Shown: positions 17,770 through 25,416 of the stretch, piece by piece
Layout: every line of letters starts with the position of its first letter
Position numbering within the stretch: position 1 is the stretch's first letter
NCBI GenBank assembly: GCA_002354735.1
Contig: DEMD01000003.1
Span: 1 to 64,000 of the forward strand
Direction: 5' to 3'
DNA: 64,000 bases
From: Gammaproteobacteria bacterium UBA2679
GTDB lineage: Bacteria; Pseudomonadota; Gammaproteobacteria; Pseudomonadales; Oleiphilaceae
Notes under the pieces: generated by a model
Told to the model about the DNA's origin: nothing
What the model saw: only the letters and a program-made list of their open reading frames with translations
Databases searched by the model: none
Made by a program: the position numbers and the translations under genes

Positions 17770-19152
17770 TTATTCTTGTTGTTCCTGAGTCTGCCAGCGC
17801 ATGATGAAGCGCCCTTCGGGATCATAACGCTCAGCCTGCTCATGCAGGTTGAAACGCCGTTGCCCGTGCGGGTCTGTGCCGACGCCAGCCAGATACTGCC
17901 AATTACCCCAGTTATTCGCCACGTCGTAATCGACAAGCCATTGCTCGAACCAGGCAGCGCCATAACGCCAGTCCACCTGTAATTCATTGACCAGGCAACT
18001 CGCGACAAGTTGCCGCGCGCGGTTCGACATCCAGCCAGTGAACTTCAGTTGCCGCATGGCGGCGTTGACGATCGGCCACTCTGTGCTGCCCTCGCACCAG
18101 GATTTGAAGGCCTGCGGGTAGAACGTGGTCAGCTTGCGCTTCTGCTGGATACCCTTCTTCAGAAAAAGTCTTCGGCCGTATTTGTAGAGCAACCACTGGT
18201 AGTATTCACGCCACAGTAGCTCGAAGTAGAGCCAGTCAGTGGAATCGTTATTACCGTGAGCCAACTCAAATCTGCTTATGGCTTCGGCGACCTGTACCGG
18301 CGATAGACATCCAGCGGCCAGCCATGGCGAGAGCTTCGACGAGAAGTTCCAGCCATCGAGCCCGTTTCTCGTTGCCTTGTAGCGGCTGATCAGCCTGCTC
18401 TGTACCGTATAATAATCAAGCTGGGTCTTGGCAGCTCCGACGCCGCCCTTGAGACGATCGGTCAATTCAGCAACGGGCTCTTCAAGCCCCGCTGGTATGG
18501 CTGGTTTGGACAGCTGGGGAATATCTGGCGGGCTGCCGTCTGATATGCGTCTTCGGAGTAGCAGGCTGCCGTCGTCGATCTTGACGACGCACAGAGGCAT
18601 CAGGCTCTCGAGCACCGCGGCCCGGCCGGCCGAAGGTAGTTTTCCGAGCGTGCTCTGGTTTCGAGCCTTGCGACCTTCCACCGCTGTTTTGAAGCGCGTG
18701 AATTCATCAGGCATTTCAGCCAGCTCGAAGGGCAACTGTTCCGGTTCAAACAGGGTGCTGCCGAACTCCTCGATTAATCCGAGATCTGGAAAATAGGCGC
18801 GGGTTGCTTCTATCGTGGCATTTTCATACGGTCCCGGGTGAGCGCTGAGGCCAAGCGTCGTGGCTCCTGTGGCTGCAAGCAGCTGCGGCAGCAGGCGCCG
18901 GGGCTGACCGTAGAACACATGGAGCACCTGCCCTACCCGACGCAGCTCCGTATCGAGCGCGAACAGTGTCTCAAGCAGAAAGCGCCAGCGATGACAGCCG
19001 ATGCGACGCAACTGCAACTCTGCGTGCGTAAAGAGTGCTGCATCGATGAAATAAACGCAGTAGAGGTGATCGACCTGGCGAGCTGTGCGCTGCAGTGCCG
19101 GATTGTCGTCAAGCCGCAGGTCGTTCTGGAACAGAAAGAGCCCGGTGATCAC
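17770..19152 (-). CDS. Cryptochrome DASH (photolyase family)
   Basis: FAD-containing blue-light photolyase/cryptochrome; DASH members bind a folate antenna and typically repair pyrimidine dimers in single-stranded DNA. The N-terminal alpha/beta domain starts GLFLFQNDLRLDDNP. The FAD-binding region has FSSKLSPWLAAGCLS and FELLWREYYQW. The DASH signature NWGNWQYLAGVGTDPHG followed by FNLHEQAERYDP is present, which separates it from class I CPD photolyases. The 460-residue form starts at a GTG (19152), right where family homology begins; the longer frame to 19368 would run into the upstream gene and looks like shadow sequence. It is 37 bases downstream of the acetolactate synthase stop, probably one transcript. 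Confidence 0.92.
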   Translation of the reverse strand: MITGLFLFQNDLRLDDNPALQRTARQVDHLYCVYFIDAALFTHAELQLRRIGCHRWRFLLETLFALDTELRRVGQVLHVFYGQPRRLLPQLLAATGATTLGLSAHPGPYENATIEATRAYFPDLGLIEEFGSTLFEPEQLPFELAEMPDEFTRFKTAVEGRKARNQSTLGKLPSAGRAAVLESLMPLCVVKIDDGSLLLRRRISDGSPPDIPQLSKPAIPAGLEEPVAELTDRLKGGVGAAKTQLDYYTVQSRLISRYKATRNGLDGWNFSSKLSPWLAAGCLSPVQVAEAISRFELAHGNNDSTDWLYFELLWREYYQWLLYKYGRRLFLKKGIQQKRKLTTFYPQAFKSWCEGSTEWPIVNAAMRQLKFTGWMSNRARQLVASCLVNELQVDWRYGAAWFEQWLVDYDVANNWGNWQYLAGVGTDPHGQRRFNLHEQAERYDPEGRFIMRWQTQEQQE

Positions 19153-19189
19153 AGCGGCCGCCCGTTGGGCGAGTGGTCGTAGTGGCGCA

Positions 19190-20902
19190 TCAGGCGAGGA
19201 GACAGATGCGTTCGGACAGCTCGTTGGTAAACACGCGGGTGTTCTCGGAGTAGTCGATTGGCACGTCGAGGATGTGCACGCCGCCCACCTTGAAGCAGTG
19301 CTCGAGCAAGGGCACGATATCTGCCGCGGCTTCGACTCTATGCCCTTCAGCGCCATAGGCTTCGGCATACTTCACGAAATCGGGGTTGCCAAAGCTCAAG
19401 CCAAAATCTTCGAAGCCTTCCTGAGATTGCTTCCATTTGATCATGCCGTAGGCTGAATCGTTGACGATGAGCACCACGAGATTGAGCTTCAGACGCACAG
19501 CGGTCTCCATTTCCTGGCTATTCATCATGAAGCCGCCATCGCCGCAGATCGCGAGCACAGGGGTCGTCGGATTGAGGTAGGCCGCCATCATGGCGCTGGG
19601 CAGACCGGCGCCCATACTGGCGAGCGCGTTGTCCAGCAGAACCGTGTTGGCCTTGTGAGCCTTGTAGTTCCTTGCGAACCAGATCTTGTACATGCCATTG
19701 TCCAGCGCAATCACACCGTCGTCCGGTATGACCTTGCGAACATCGGCGACCAGGCGCTGAGGCAGCACCGGGAAGGCGTCGGAGTCGCAGCGCTCCCTGA
19801 TCTGGCGCTCGACCTCCACCTTCACCTTCTCGAAATAGCTCAGGTCATGCTCGATAGCATGAGACTGGTTGACGCGTGCAGCCGCCAGACTCCGCTCCAG
19901 ATCCTGCAATGAGTTCGCAATGTCCCCGACAACCTCGACCTGCGGAAAATATACACGGTGGACATCGGCAGGACTGAAATTGATGTGGATGACTTTCTTG
20001 CCGCCCGGCTCCATGAAGAAAGGTGGCTTCTCGACGACGTCATGCCCCACATTGATGATGAGATCGGCATAGTCGATGGCGCAGTGCACGTAATCTCCAC
20101 TGGAAAGCGCGGCTGTACCAAGGAAGCGCTGGTGACGTTCGTCCACCACGCCCTTCCCCATCTGGGTATCGAAGAAGTACAGACCTGAGGACTCGATGAA
20201 GCTCAGCAGCGCATCCGAGACCCGCTTGCGGTTGGCGCCAGCACCGATGAGCACCAGCGGATGGCGACTCTCGGCGATGAGTCTGACGGCTTCTTCGATA
20301 CTGGCGCTACTGGCCGACGGTCGCCGCACAAAGCTGCGCTCGAAGATGTGTACATCACGGTCCGGCAGCTCTTTGGCGATATCTTCCGGCAGTTCCAGGT
20401 GAACCGGGCCAGGTCGCTCGTCTTCGGCCAGGCGAAAAGCCTCCCTGATACGCGCCGGAATATTATTCGCGTTGATCAACTGATGCGTGAACTTGGTCAG
20501 GGGCATCATCATGCCCACTGTGTCGATGATCTGAAACAGGCCCTGCTTGGATTTCTTCACCGGCTTCTGCCCGGTGATCATCAGCATCGGCATAGCGCCA
20601 AGTTTGGCGTAAGCCGCACCGGTAACCAGGTTAGTCGCGCCCGGGCCAAGCGTCGAAAGACAGACACCTACCTGGCCGGTCAAGCGCCCGTAAGTTGCAG
20701 CCATGAAAGCCGCTGCCTGCTCATGACGAACGAGAATCAGCTCGATACTGGATTTTCGAATCGACTCGAGCAGGTCGAGGTTTTCTTCGCCCGGCACACC
20801 GAGAATGAAGCATACACCTTCTTTCTCAAGCGCCTGAACGAAAAGGTCCGATGCCTTGATCTGCTGAACATCATTGGCTGAAACCGATATTTTCTCGCTC
20901 AC
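19190..20902 (-). CDS. Acetolactate synthase large-subunit family (catabolic, AlsS/BudB-like) TPP enzyme
   Basis: Thiamine-diphosphate enzyme expected to condense two pyruvates to acetolactate. At 570 residues it has GVPGEENLDLLE, RHEQAAAFMA (catalytic Glu region), STLGPGATN, the TPP motif CGDGGFMMNSQEME, and VNDSAYGMIKWKQ. It has no ilvH/ilvN partner alongside, and its length and motifs lean toward the single-subunit catabolic type, though other decarboxylases of the family are possible. The GTG start at 20902 has GGAGGG at proper spacing; the ATG at 20950 does not. Confidence 0.85.
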   Translation of the reverse strand: MSEKISVSANDVQQIKASDLFVQALEKEGVCFILGVPGEENLDLLESIRKSSIELILVRHEQAAAFMAATYGRLTGQVGVCLSTLGPGATNLVTGAAYAKLGAMPMLMITGQKPVKKSKQGLFQIIDTVGMMMPLTKFTHQLINANNIPARIREAFRLAEDERPGPVHLELPEDIAKELPDRDVHIFERSFVRRPSASSASIEEAVRLIAESRHPLVLIGAGANRKRVSDALLSFIESSGLYFFDTQMGKGVVDERHQRFLGTAALSSGDYVHCAIDYADLIINVGHDVVEKPPFFMEPGGKKVIHINFSPADVHRVYFPQVEVVGDIANSLQDLERSLAAARVNQSHAIEHDLSYFEKVKVEVERQIRERCDSDAFPVLPQRLVADVRKVIPDDGVIALDNGMYKIWFARNYKAHKANTVLLDNALASMGAGLPSAMMAAYLNPTTPVLAICGDGGFMMNSQEMETAVRLKLNLVVLIVNDSAYGMIKWKQSQEGFEDFGLSFGNPDFVKYAEAYGAEGHRVEAAADIVPLLEHCFKVGGVHILDVPIDYSENTRVFTNELSERICLLA

Positions 20903-20947
20903 TTGGCCCTCCGGTACAGGTAAAACGCTTTGATCCTGAAGGTACAG

Positions 20948-20976
20948 CAAATATTTACGAGCGTCATCTGTGTCAA
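20948..20976 (-). promoter_or_regulatory. Candidate promoter of the acetolactate synthase gene
   Basis: A perfect TTGACA -35 (20971-20976, minus strand) and a weak -10 TATTTG (20948-20953) separated by 17 bases. Transcription would start near 20941, about 40 bases before the GTG start. Confidence 0.4.
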
Positions 20977-21104
20977 ATATCGGGCGAGACGCTTTGTAAA
21001 AATGGCTTATCGTCAGCCGCCGGGGTGGACTGTATTTACGATTTTACAATTGTTACAGCTTGAGATTCGCTCGCGCCATCATCGCCTGACAATGCACCGC
21101 GTCT

Positions 21105-21200
21105 TCGACAGGGAACCGCGAGCGTGCAAAAGCGTATACCTCCAAAGGGGCCAGCGGGGAGCAGATACTCTCAGGCAAGGAAAACGGCCCCGAATTCATA
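21105..21200 (+). promoter_or_regulatory. Structured leader resembling a glycine riboswitch core
   Basis: In the 373-base gap upstream of the small membrane protein gene, 21166-21177 read ACTCTCAGGCAA, identical to the conserved 3' core of glycine riboswitch aptamers. It is preceded at correct order by AAAGGGGC (21145-21152), resembling the CCGAAGGGGC core, and by AGGGA (21110-21114), which can pair with TCTC. The following GGAAAACGG departs from the usual AAGGAC, and the P1 and P3 helices are weak by eye. It may be a diverged or unrelated structured leader. Confidence 0.35.
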
Positions 21201-21275
21201 ATTTACCTGGAGAATGGCACGCAACATGCTGATATTCCGCGCGAATACCACTTCAACCTCAGGGAGAGTATGGTT

Positions 21276-21659
21276 ATGAAAGTATTAGATCCGAAAGTTC
21301 ATGGAGTTCTCGATTATCTGCTCGCGATCGCATTTCTGATTGCACCAAGCGTCTTCAACTTCGTGGAAGTCGCCGCGACATTATCCTATGTGATTGGTGT
21401 CGTGTATCTGTTGACTTCCATTATCACGAAATATCCGCTCGGCCTGGTCAAGCTTCTGCCGTTCCCGGTTCACGGTGTATTGGAAGGCCTCATGGCTGCA
21501 GCCTGGATCGTATTCCCCTGGCTGTTTGGCTTTGCAGATGATGAGGCAGCGAGGAACTTTTTCATCATCGCTGGTGTAGGCTTGCTGATTGTCGTCGCGC
21601 TGACCGACTACAAAGGCATTCACGTCGAGCGCAGCCACGGCACACATGCGCGAGTTTAG
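21276..21659 (+). CDS. SPW-repeat-like small inner-membrane protein
   Basis: A 127-residue protein with four predicted membrane helices (about 10-28, 34-52, 65-85, 95-113). Two similar halves contain HGVLDYLLAIAFLIAPSVF and HGVLEGLMAAAWIVFPWLFG, the internal duplication typical of SPW-repeat proteins, followed by LTDY. Function of this family is unknown. The ATG at 21276 has GGGAG nine bases upstream; an ATG at 21270 is too close to that site. It is a single-gene unit with its own terminator. Confidence 0.75.
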   Translation: MKVLDPKVHGVLDYLLAIAFLIAPSVFNFVEVAATLSYVIGVVYLLTSIITKYPLGLVKLLPFPVHGVLEGLMAAAWIVFPWLFGFADDEAARNFFIIAGVGLLIVVALTDYKGIHVERSHGTHARV

Positions 21660-21679
21660 AACTGACAGACCGTAAGACC

Positions 21680-21705
21680 AAGGGCCCTCGAAGGGCCCTT
21701 TTTTA
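21680..21705 (+). terminator. Rho-independent terminator of the SPW-like gene
   Basis: An eight-base-pair stem AAGGGCCC (21680-21687) / GGGCCCTT (21693-21700) with a five-base loop, running into a T tract at 21699-21704. It lies between convergent genes. Confidence 0.9.
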
Positions 21706-21717
21706 TAGAGATGAGAC

Positions 21718-22659
21718 TCAGGACGCCGCGTTACCGGTCAGGCTTTCTGAGCGTAGTGAGGCGAAATCGAACAGCTGCGTATCGCACAACTGCGAAGGTG
21801 CAATGTTCTGCAACGCAGCGAACATGTTGTCCAGCCTTCCAGGCGTTTCACGCTCCCAACCCTGCAACATGTCCTTGATATTCTGGCGCTGGAGATTTTC
21901 CTGACTACCGCAGAGGTTACAGGGAATGATCGGGAAGGCTTTCAGATCGGCAAACTTGCTCAGATCCTTCTCCGCGCAATAGGCGAGCGGCCTAATGACG
22001 ACATTGCGACCATCATCACTCTTCAGTTTGGGCGGCATCGCACTCAGCTTGGCGCCGAAGAACATGTTGAGGAACAGTGTTTCGAGTATATCGTCACGGT
22101 GATGCCCCAACGCAATCTTGTTGCAGCCGTTTTCCTGGGCAAAGTTATACAGGATACCCCTGCGCAGCCTGGAACAGAGACCGCAGGTGGTTTTGCCTTC
22201 AGGAATACGATCTTTGACGATGCTATAGGTATCACGTTCGACAATACGATAATCGACACCAAGCCTTTCCAGATACGCCGGCAGCACGTGCTCGGGGAAT
22301 CCTGGCTGCTTCTGGTCCAGATTGACAGCCAAGAGGGAGAATTCGACCGGCGCGCTTCGCTGCAGGGCCATCAAGATGTCCAGCATGGCATAGCTGTCCT
22401 TGCCGCCACTGAGGCACACCATGATCCTGTCACCGGCTTCGATCATATTGAAATCAGCGATGGCCTTGCCGACGTTGCGACGAATGCGTTTCTCAAGCTT
22501 GTTGGCATTGACCGAACCAGGCCGCAGTCCCGGTTGCTGATCGTCGGCTTCATCCACTGCCCGTAACGGGATGCGGCCGCCCGCTGCAGCTGCAAAGGCA
22601 TCAGTGTACTGGACGGTAGGCCCTAGCGGGCGTCCAGCGGCATCTGTATTGATTGACAT
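21718..22659 (-). CDS. ttcA: tRNA 2-thiocytidine(32) synthetase
   Basis: ATP-dependent, Fe-S-containing enzyme that thiolates C32 of certain tRNAs. The 313 residues carry the PP-loop SGGKDSY, the [10 protein letters not shown] motif whose cysteines are cluster/catalytic residues, and CNLCGSQ. The start is taken as the ATG at 22659, because the frame beyond it opens only with a TTG and CGAGG sits upstream of the ATG. Converges with the SPW-like gene. Confidence 0.95.
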   Translation of the reverse strand: MSINTDAAGRPLGPTVQYTDAFAAAAGGRIPLRAVDEADDQQPGLRPGSVNANKLEKRIRRNVGKAIADFNMIEAGDRIMVCLSGGKDSYAMLDILMALQRSAPVEFSLLAVNLDQKQPGFPEHVLPAYLERLGVDYRIVERDTYSIVKDRIPEGKTTCGLCSRLRRGILYNFAQENGCNKIALGHHRDDILETLFLNMFFGAKLSAMPPKLKSDDGRNVVIRPLAYCAEKDLSKFADLKAFPIIPCNLCGSQENLQRQNIKDMLQGWERETPGRLDNMFAALQNIAPSQLCDTQLFDFASLRSESLTGNAAS

Positions 22660-22724
22660 GGGCGTGCGTAAACCTCGAAGCGGCAAAATGTCTATGATAC
22701 TACATGAGGCGAATCGGCCACAGT

Positions 22725-22798
22725 CTGCTCAGCGGCTGATATCGTTCAAGCGCCAATCATACTGCTCAGCGGCTGATGTCGTTCAAGCGCCAATCATA
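22725..22798. repeat. 37-bp tandem duplication over the 3' end of the DUF547 gene
   Basis: Copies 22725-22761 and 22762-22798 are identical except one base. Copy 22762-22798 encodes the last ten residues (YDWRLNDISR) and stop of the DUF547 gene on the minus strand. The other copy repeats the same codons after the stop, with one synonymous GAC/GAT difference. It occupies the space between this gene and ttcA. Confidence 0.95.
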
Positions 22799-23647
22799 GT
22801 CGTAGTCGATGTCTTCAGGCCTATTGCCACCGGCGAGCAGCTGGCTCGCGTGATAAGTCTGCAAGTGTTGGAAGAGCTCAGCCTCAGTGCCAAAGTCCGC
22901 AGCATACCAGTCATAGATCGAAGACAACCGAAAATGCCCTTCTCCCAGCACCGCCACGCCTTTACTCTGATTGATAAAGGTCTTTGCTGCCTCGTCCAGC
23001 TGTTGCTCGAGTGCATCGGCCGAATAAGCCTTGGGAGCCAGGTTCGGACAACCAATGCTCGCGCAGTTCACCGCATAGTGAATGCGCTTGTCCTGCCAGA
23101 TCGGTCGCAGGATTCGATGCTCGATATCGTTGAGCGTGAGCTTCTTGCCCGCGACCGTAGTGACTTTCTCATCCCACGGGCCGGTGTTGAAGAAGCCGCC
23201 CTTGATCTTCTTGATGCTGTCCACAGGATACGCGTCGATGACCAATTGAACGGTCAAGGCGTTATACAGATTTATCCAGTACGCCATTTGCTCAGCTCTG
23301 TTTAGAGCTCTCGGGTCGATGGCTGTTAAACCGTCGATGTAGGCGCGCAAGCGCTCGGCGTCATCTGCTTTCAGCGCGGCATAATCCACGAGCGCGTTGC
23401 CCTGTTCGTCATGACTCCAATGACTATTGAGAATGCTGGTCCAGCGCTCGTGGCCAATCTCATGTTGCGACTGTTCGTCGGATTTGTCCCAGAACGGCCA
23501 AAGGTCCGACTTCGGCGCCGCCATCAGATGCGGGCTGGCCAAAAGGAGGCAAAGTGACAACACAAGGCCTAGACTAGGCATTCGAGATCGTATGGTTTTG
23601 GTCCAATTCGGCCGGAGCTTCATGATCAGACTGCCTTCTCCTGACAA
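22766..23647 (-). CDS. DUF547-domain exported protein
   Basis: A 293-residue protein with a signal segment (residues about 20-43, SLCLLLASPHLMAA), so probably periplasmic. The DUF547 domain is clear: YWINLYNALTVQLVIDAYP, IKKIKGGFF, LTLNDIEHRILRP, RIHYAVNCASIGCPNL and YSADALEQQLDEAAKTFIN. The Cys/His arrangement in NCASIGCP suggests a hydrolase-like fold, but no activity is established. The start may be the ATG at 23647 or one slightly downstream. Its 3' end carries the tandem duplication listed separately. Confidence 0.85.
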   Translation of the reverse strand: MSGEGSLIMKLRPNWTKTIRSRMPSLGLVLSLCLLLASPHLMAAPKSDLWPFWDKSDEQSQHEIGHERWTSILNSHWSHDEQGNALVDYAALKADDAERLRAYIDGLTAIDPRALNRAEQMAYWINLYNALTVQLVIDAYPVDSIKKIKGGFFNTGPWDEKVTTVAGKKLTLNDIEHRILRPIWQDKRIHYAVNCASIGCPNLAPKAYSADALEQQLDEAAKTFINQSKGVAVLGEGHFRLSSIYDWYAADFGTEAELFQHLQTYHASQLLAGGNRPEDIDYDYDWRLNDISR

Positions 23648-23746
23648 GTGGTTTATCGAATGGGAAAGTCGCTATTGCAGCAAAATCCGCTTCACTGTGA
23701 TGAGGATTCAAGATCGGCGCCAACATTGCCGTGTCGAACCGACGAT

Positions 23747-24280
23747 ATGGTGTCAATGAGAGCAGCGCTGTCTCAGCGGATCGAAGCGCTGCAACTGGCA
23801 ATCGGCGAGCTACTGCGCACGAATCGCGGACCCACTACCGAGCAGCAGTTGATCCAGACGCTTTCCAGCCCACCCTATGCCCTCATCGACTCAGCTGGTC
23901 TTCGTTCGCCGCTTGGCCTCTTTCAACTGCACTTTCTGATATTTCACTCACTGTACAGTCTGCGTCGACGGGACGCACGGATCCTCATACACACACTCCA
24001 CATCGGCTACATCAAACCCAGTGCTTCAGACCTCGACGGCAGAGACCTGACAAGTGAAGATTTGGCTCCGACGCCCATGAGCCAGGCCGACTGCATCGAA
24101 CATATGCAGGCCACTGCCGAACCGCTGGCGCAATACTACCTGGACCTCGACAACCTGTTCACGACCTCATCGGGCGACGTGCAGGCGCTGCTGGGCAACT
24201 TCTGGAATGCCTTTGGGAGGCATGTGACTGCTTCTTCTTCGACGCACCGGGAGGTGGTCAGGGAACACCGACAAGACTGA
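23747..24280 (+). CDS. DnaJ-related N-terminal-domain protein lacking a J domain
   Basis: A 177-residue protein matching the N-terminal domain of DnaJ-related proteins of gammaproteobacteria (LIDSAGLRSPLGLFQLHFLI, LYSLRR, HIGYIKP, LAQYYLDLDNLFTTSSGDVQ). In full-length relatives a C-terminal J domain with HPD follows; here the frame ends soon after this domain and no HPD is seen. It may be a domain-only homologue or a truncated gene. The start could be 23747 or 23756. The last 23 bases overlap the convergent MalM-like gene. Confidence 0.65.
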   Translation: MVSMRAALSQRIEALQLAIGELLRTNRGPTTEQQLIQTLSSPPYALIDSAGLRSPLGLFQLHFLIFHSLYSLRRRDARILIHTLHIGYIKPSASDLDGRDLTSEDLAPTPMSQADCIEHMQATAEPLAQYYLDLDNLFTTSSGDVQALLGNFWNAFGRHVTASSSTHREVVREHRQD

Positions 24281-25397
24281 GCTGAACGGTCCCGTGGCGC
24301 ACATGGTTCAATACATCGGGGCCATATTCGTCGGGATATACCACACTCTTGCGTGACTGATCCCGCTGGCGAGACAAAATCACGGCATAGGCCTCGCGTT
24401 CGGGATCCAATTCGAGAAATCCCTCCAGATAGGCGCGCCGAAACCAGGACTCTGCTTCGTAGCTGTAAACGATGTCGTTGAACAGGCGAACCGGCTTCCA
24501 GTCCTTGTCGAGCGTCAGGACCGCCGGATAGTAAAGATCTGACTTGTTGGCGTTGACGAAGGAGCGAAGACGGACGCGTCTGGTGCGCTCCAGTTCATCG
24601 AGGCTGACTACCCGGAACAGGCTACGTCCCGTTCCAAAGCCATAGTCGGCCTCGTCCGCGGCGATGTTGAGGACGATGCCATCCTCACCATCGAGCTCAT
24701 CTACCGGGTACTCAAGCTTGCGCATGTAGTCCAGCAGCTCGGCACAACAACTGTTGGCCAGACGGTCAATGTCACGCGTCTCCTGAGCCTGGTTCAGCCC
24801 CAAAATTCTGCTTGCTTCAGCGTCTGCTCCCTCCGGCACAGGCCTCCCCGACAGCCACTGCTCCTCCGCAAGAATCTGCTGGCCATCAGGCAGGCTAGCC
24901 TCGGGCTTCTGCGTCTGCCCTACGTCCTGATAGGGCCGACTATGAAACTGGCCTGACTCATCGATATAGGTGTAGAACTTCTGCCGGCCGTCGCGCTGAA
25001 AGCCGGATTTCTCCAGTTCAGCCGCATCGATATAACTTTCATCCGGCTCGAACCGCCCGCCATTTGCCTCGGCACCGGCTGCCGCTTCAGCTTCAGCTTC
25101 GCGAACTTCAGCTTCGAGCGACACGCCGCTTTTGGCTGCTGGGTCCTGCGCATCGGCACTCGGCGCAGCAGGACCTGCATGGTCATCACCTGCATCAGCC
25201 TCCTGCAGACCCTGCTCTTCCCCTGCATCATCTGAAGCTGCTGTCGACTCGACACGTCGCACTTCCACGCTGCCATCTTCACGTGTAATGGTCTCGTAGC
25301 GTTCAGCACTGATCGGATAGGCAAATCCGAGGAAAAGCAGCCCAAGGCCTAGTACGATTGACCGTTGCGAGCAGTCAGTAATCAACGAGAGTGCCAT
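24258..25397 (-). CDS. MalM-like periplasmic protein with acidic linker
   Basis: A 379-residue exported protein. From the ATG at 25397 there is a signal peptide (about 1-30), then YETITREDGSVEVRRVE, resembling DUF4124-like openings. Next is an Ala/Asp/Glu-rich low-complexity region (about 45-110), then a second short FYTYIDESGQFHSRP module. The C-terminal half matches the MalM family fold (PAVLTLDKDWKPVRLFNDIV, AYLEGFLELDPEREAYAVIL). MalM in E. coli is a periplasmic protein of unknown role in the maltose operon; no maltose genes are present here. It follows the FadL gene by about 20 bases, so they are likely co-transcribed. Confidence 0.7.
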   Translation of the reverse strand: MALSLITDCSQRSIVLGLGLLFLGFAYPISAERYETITREDGSVEVRRVESTAASDDAGEEQGLQEADAGDDHAGPAAPSADAQDPAAKSGVSLEAEVREAEAEAAAGAEANGGRFEPDESYIDAAELEKSGFQRDGRQKFYTYIDESGQFHSRPYQDVGQTQKPEASLPDGQQILAEEQWLSGRPVPEGADAEASRILGLNQAQETRDIDRLANSCCAELLDYMRKLEYPVDELDGEDGIVLNIAADEADYGFGTGRSLFRVVSLDELERTRRVRLRSFVNANKSDLYYPAVLTLDKDWKPVRLFNDIVYSYEAESWFRRAYLEGFLELDPEREAYAVILSRQRDQSRKSVVYPDEYGPDVLNHVRHGTVQLSLVGVP

Positions 25398-25416
25398 ACA
25401 GTTGTCTGGTCCAGCT

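Noticed and set aside
20930..21232. 100-codon open frame upstream of the SPW-like gene
   Set aside because: No ribosome-binding site, Arg-rich random-looking composition, and it spans the structured leader.
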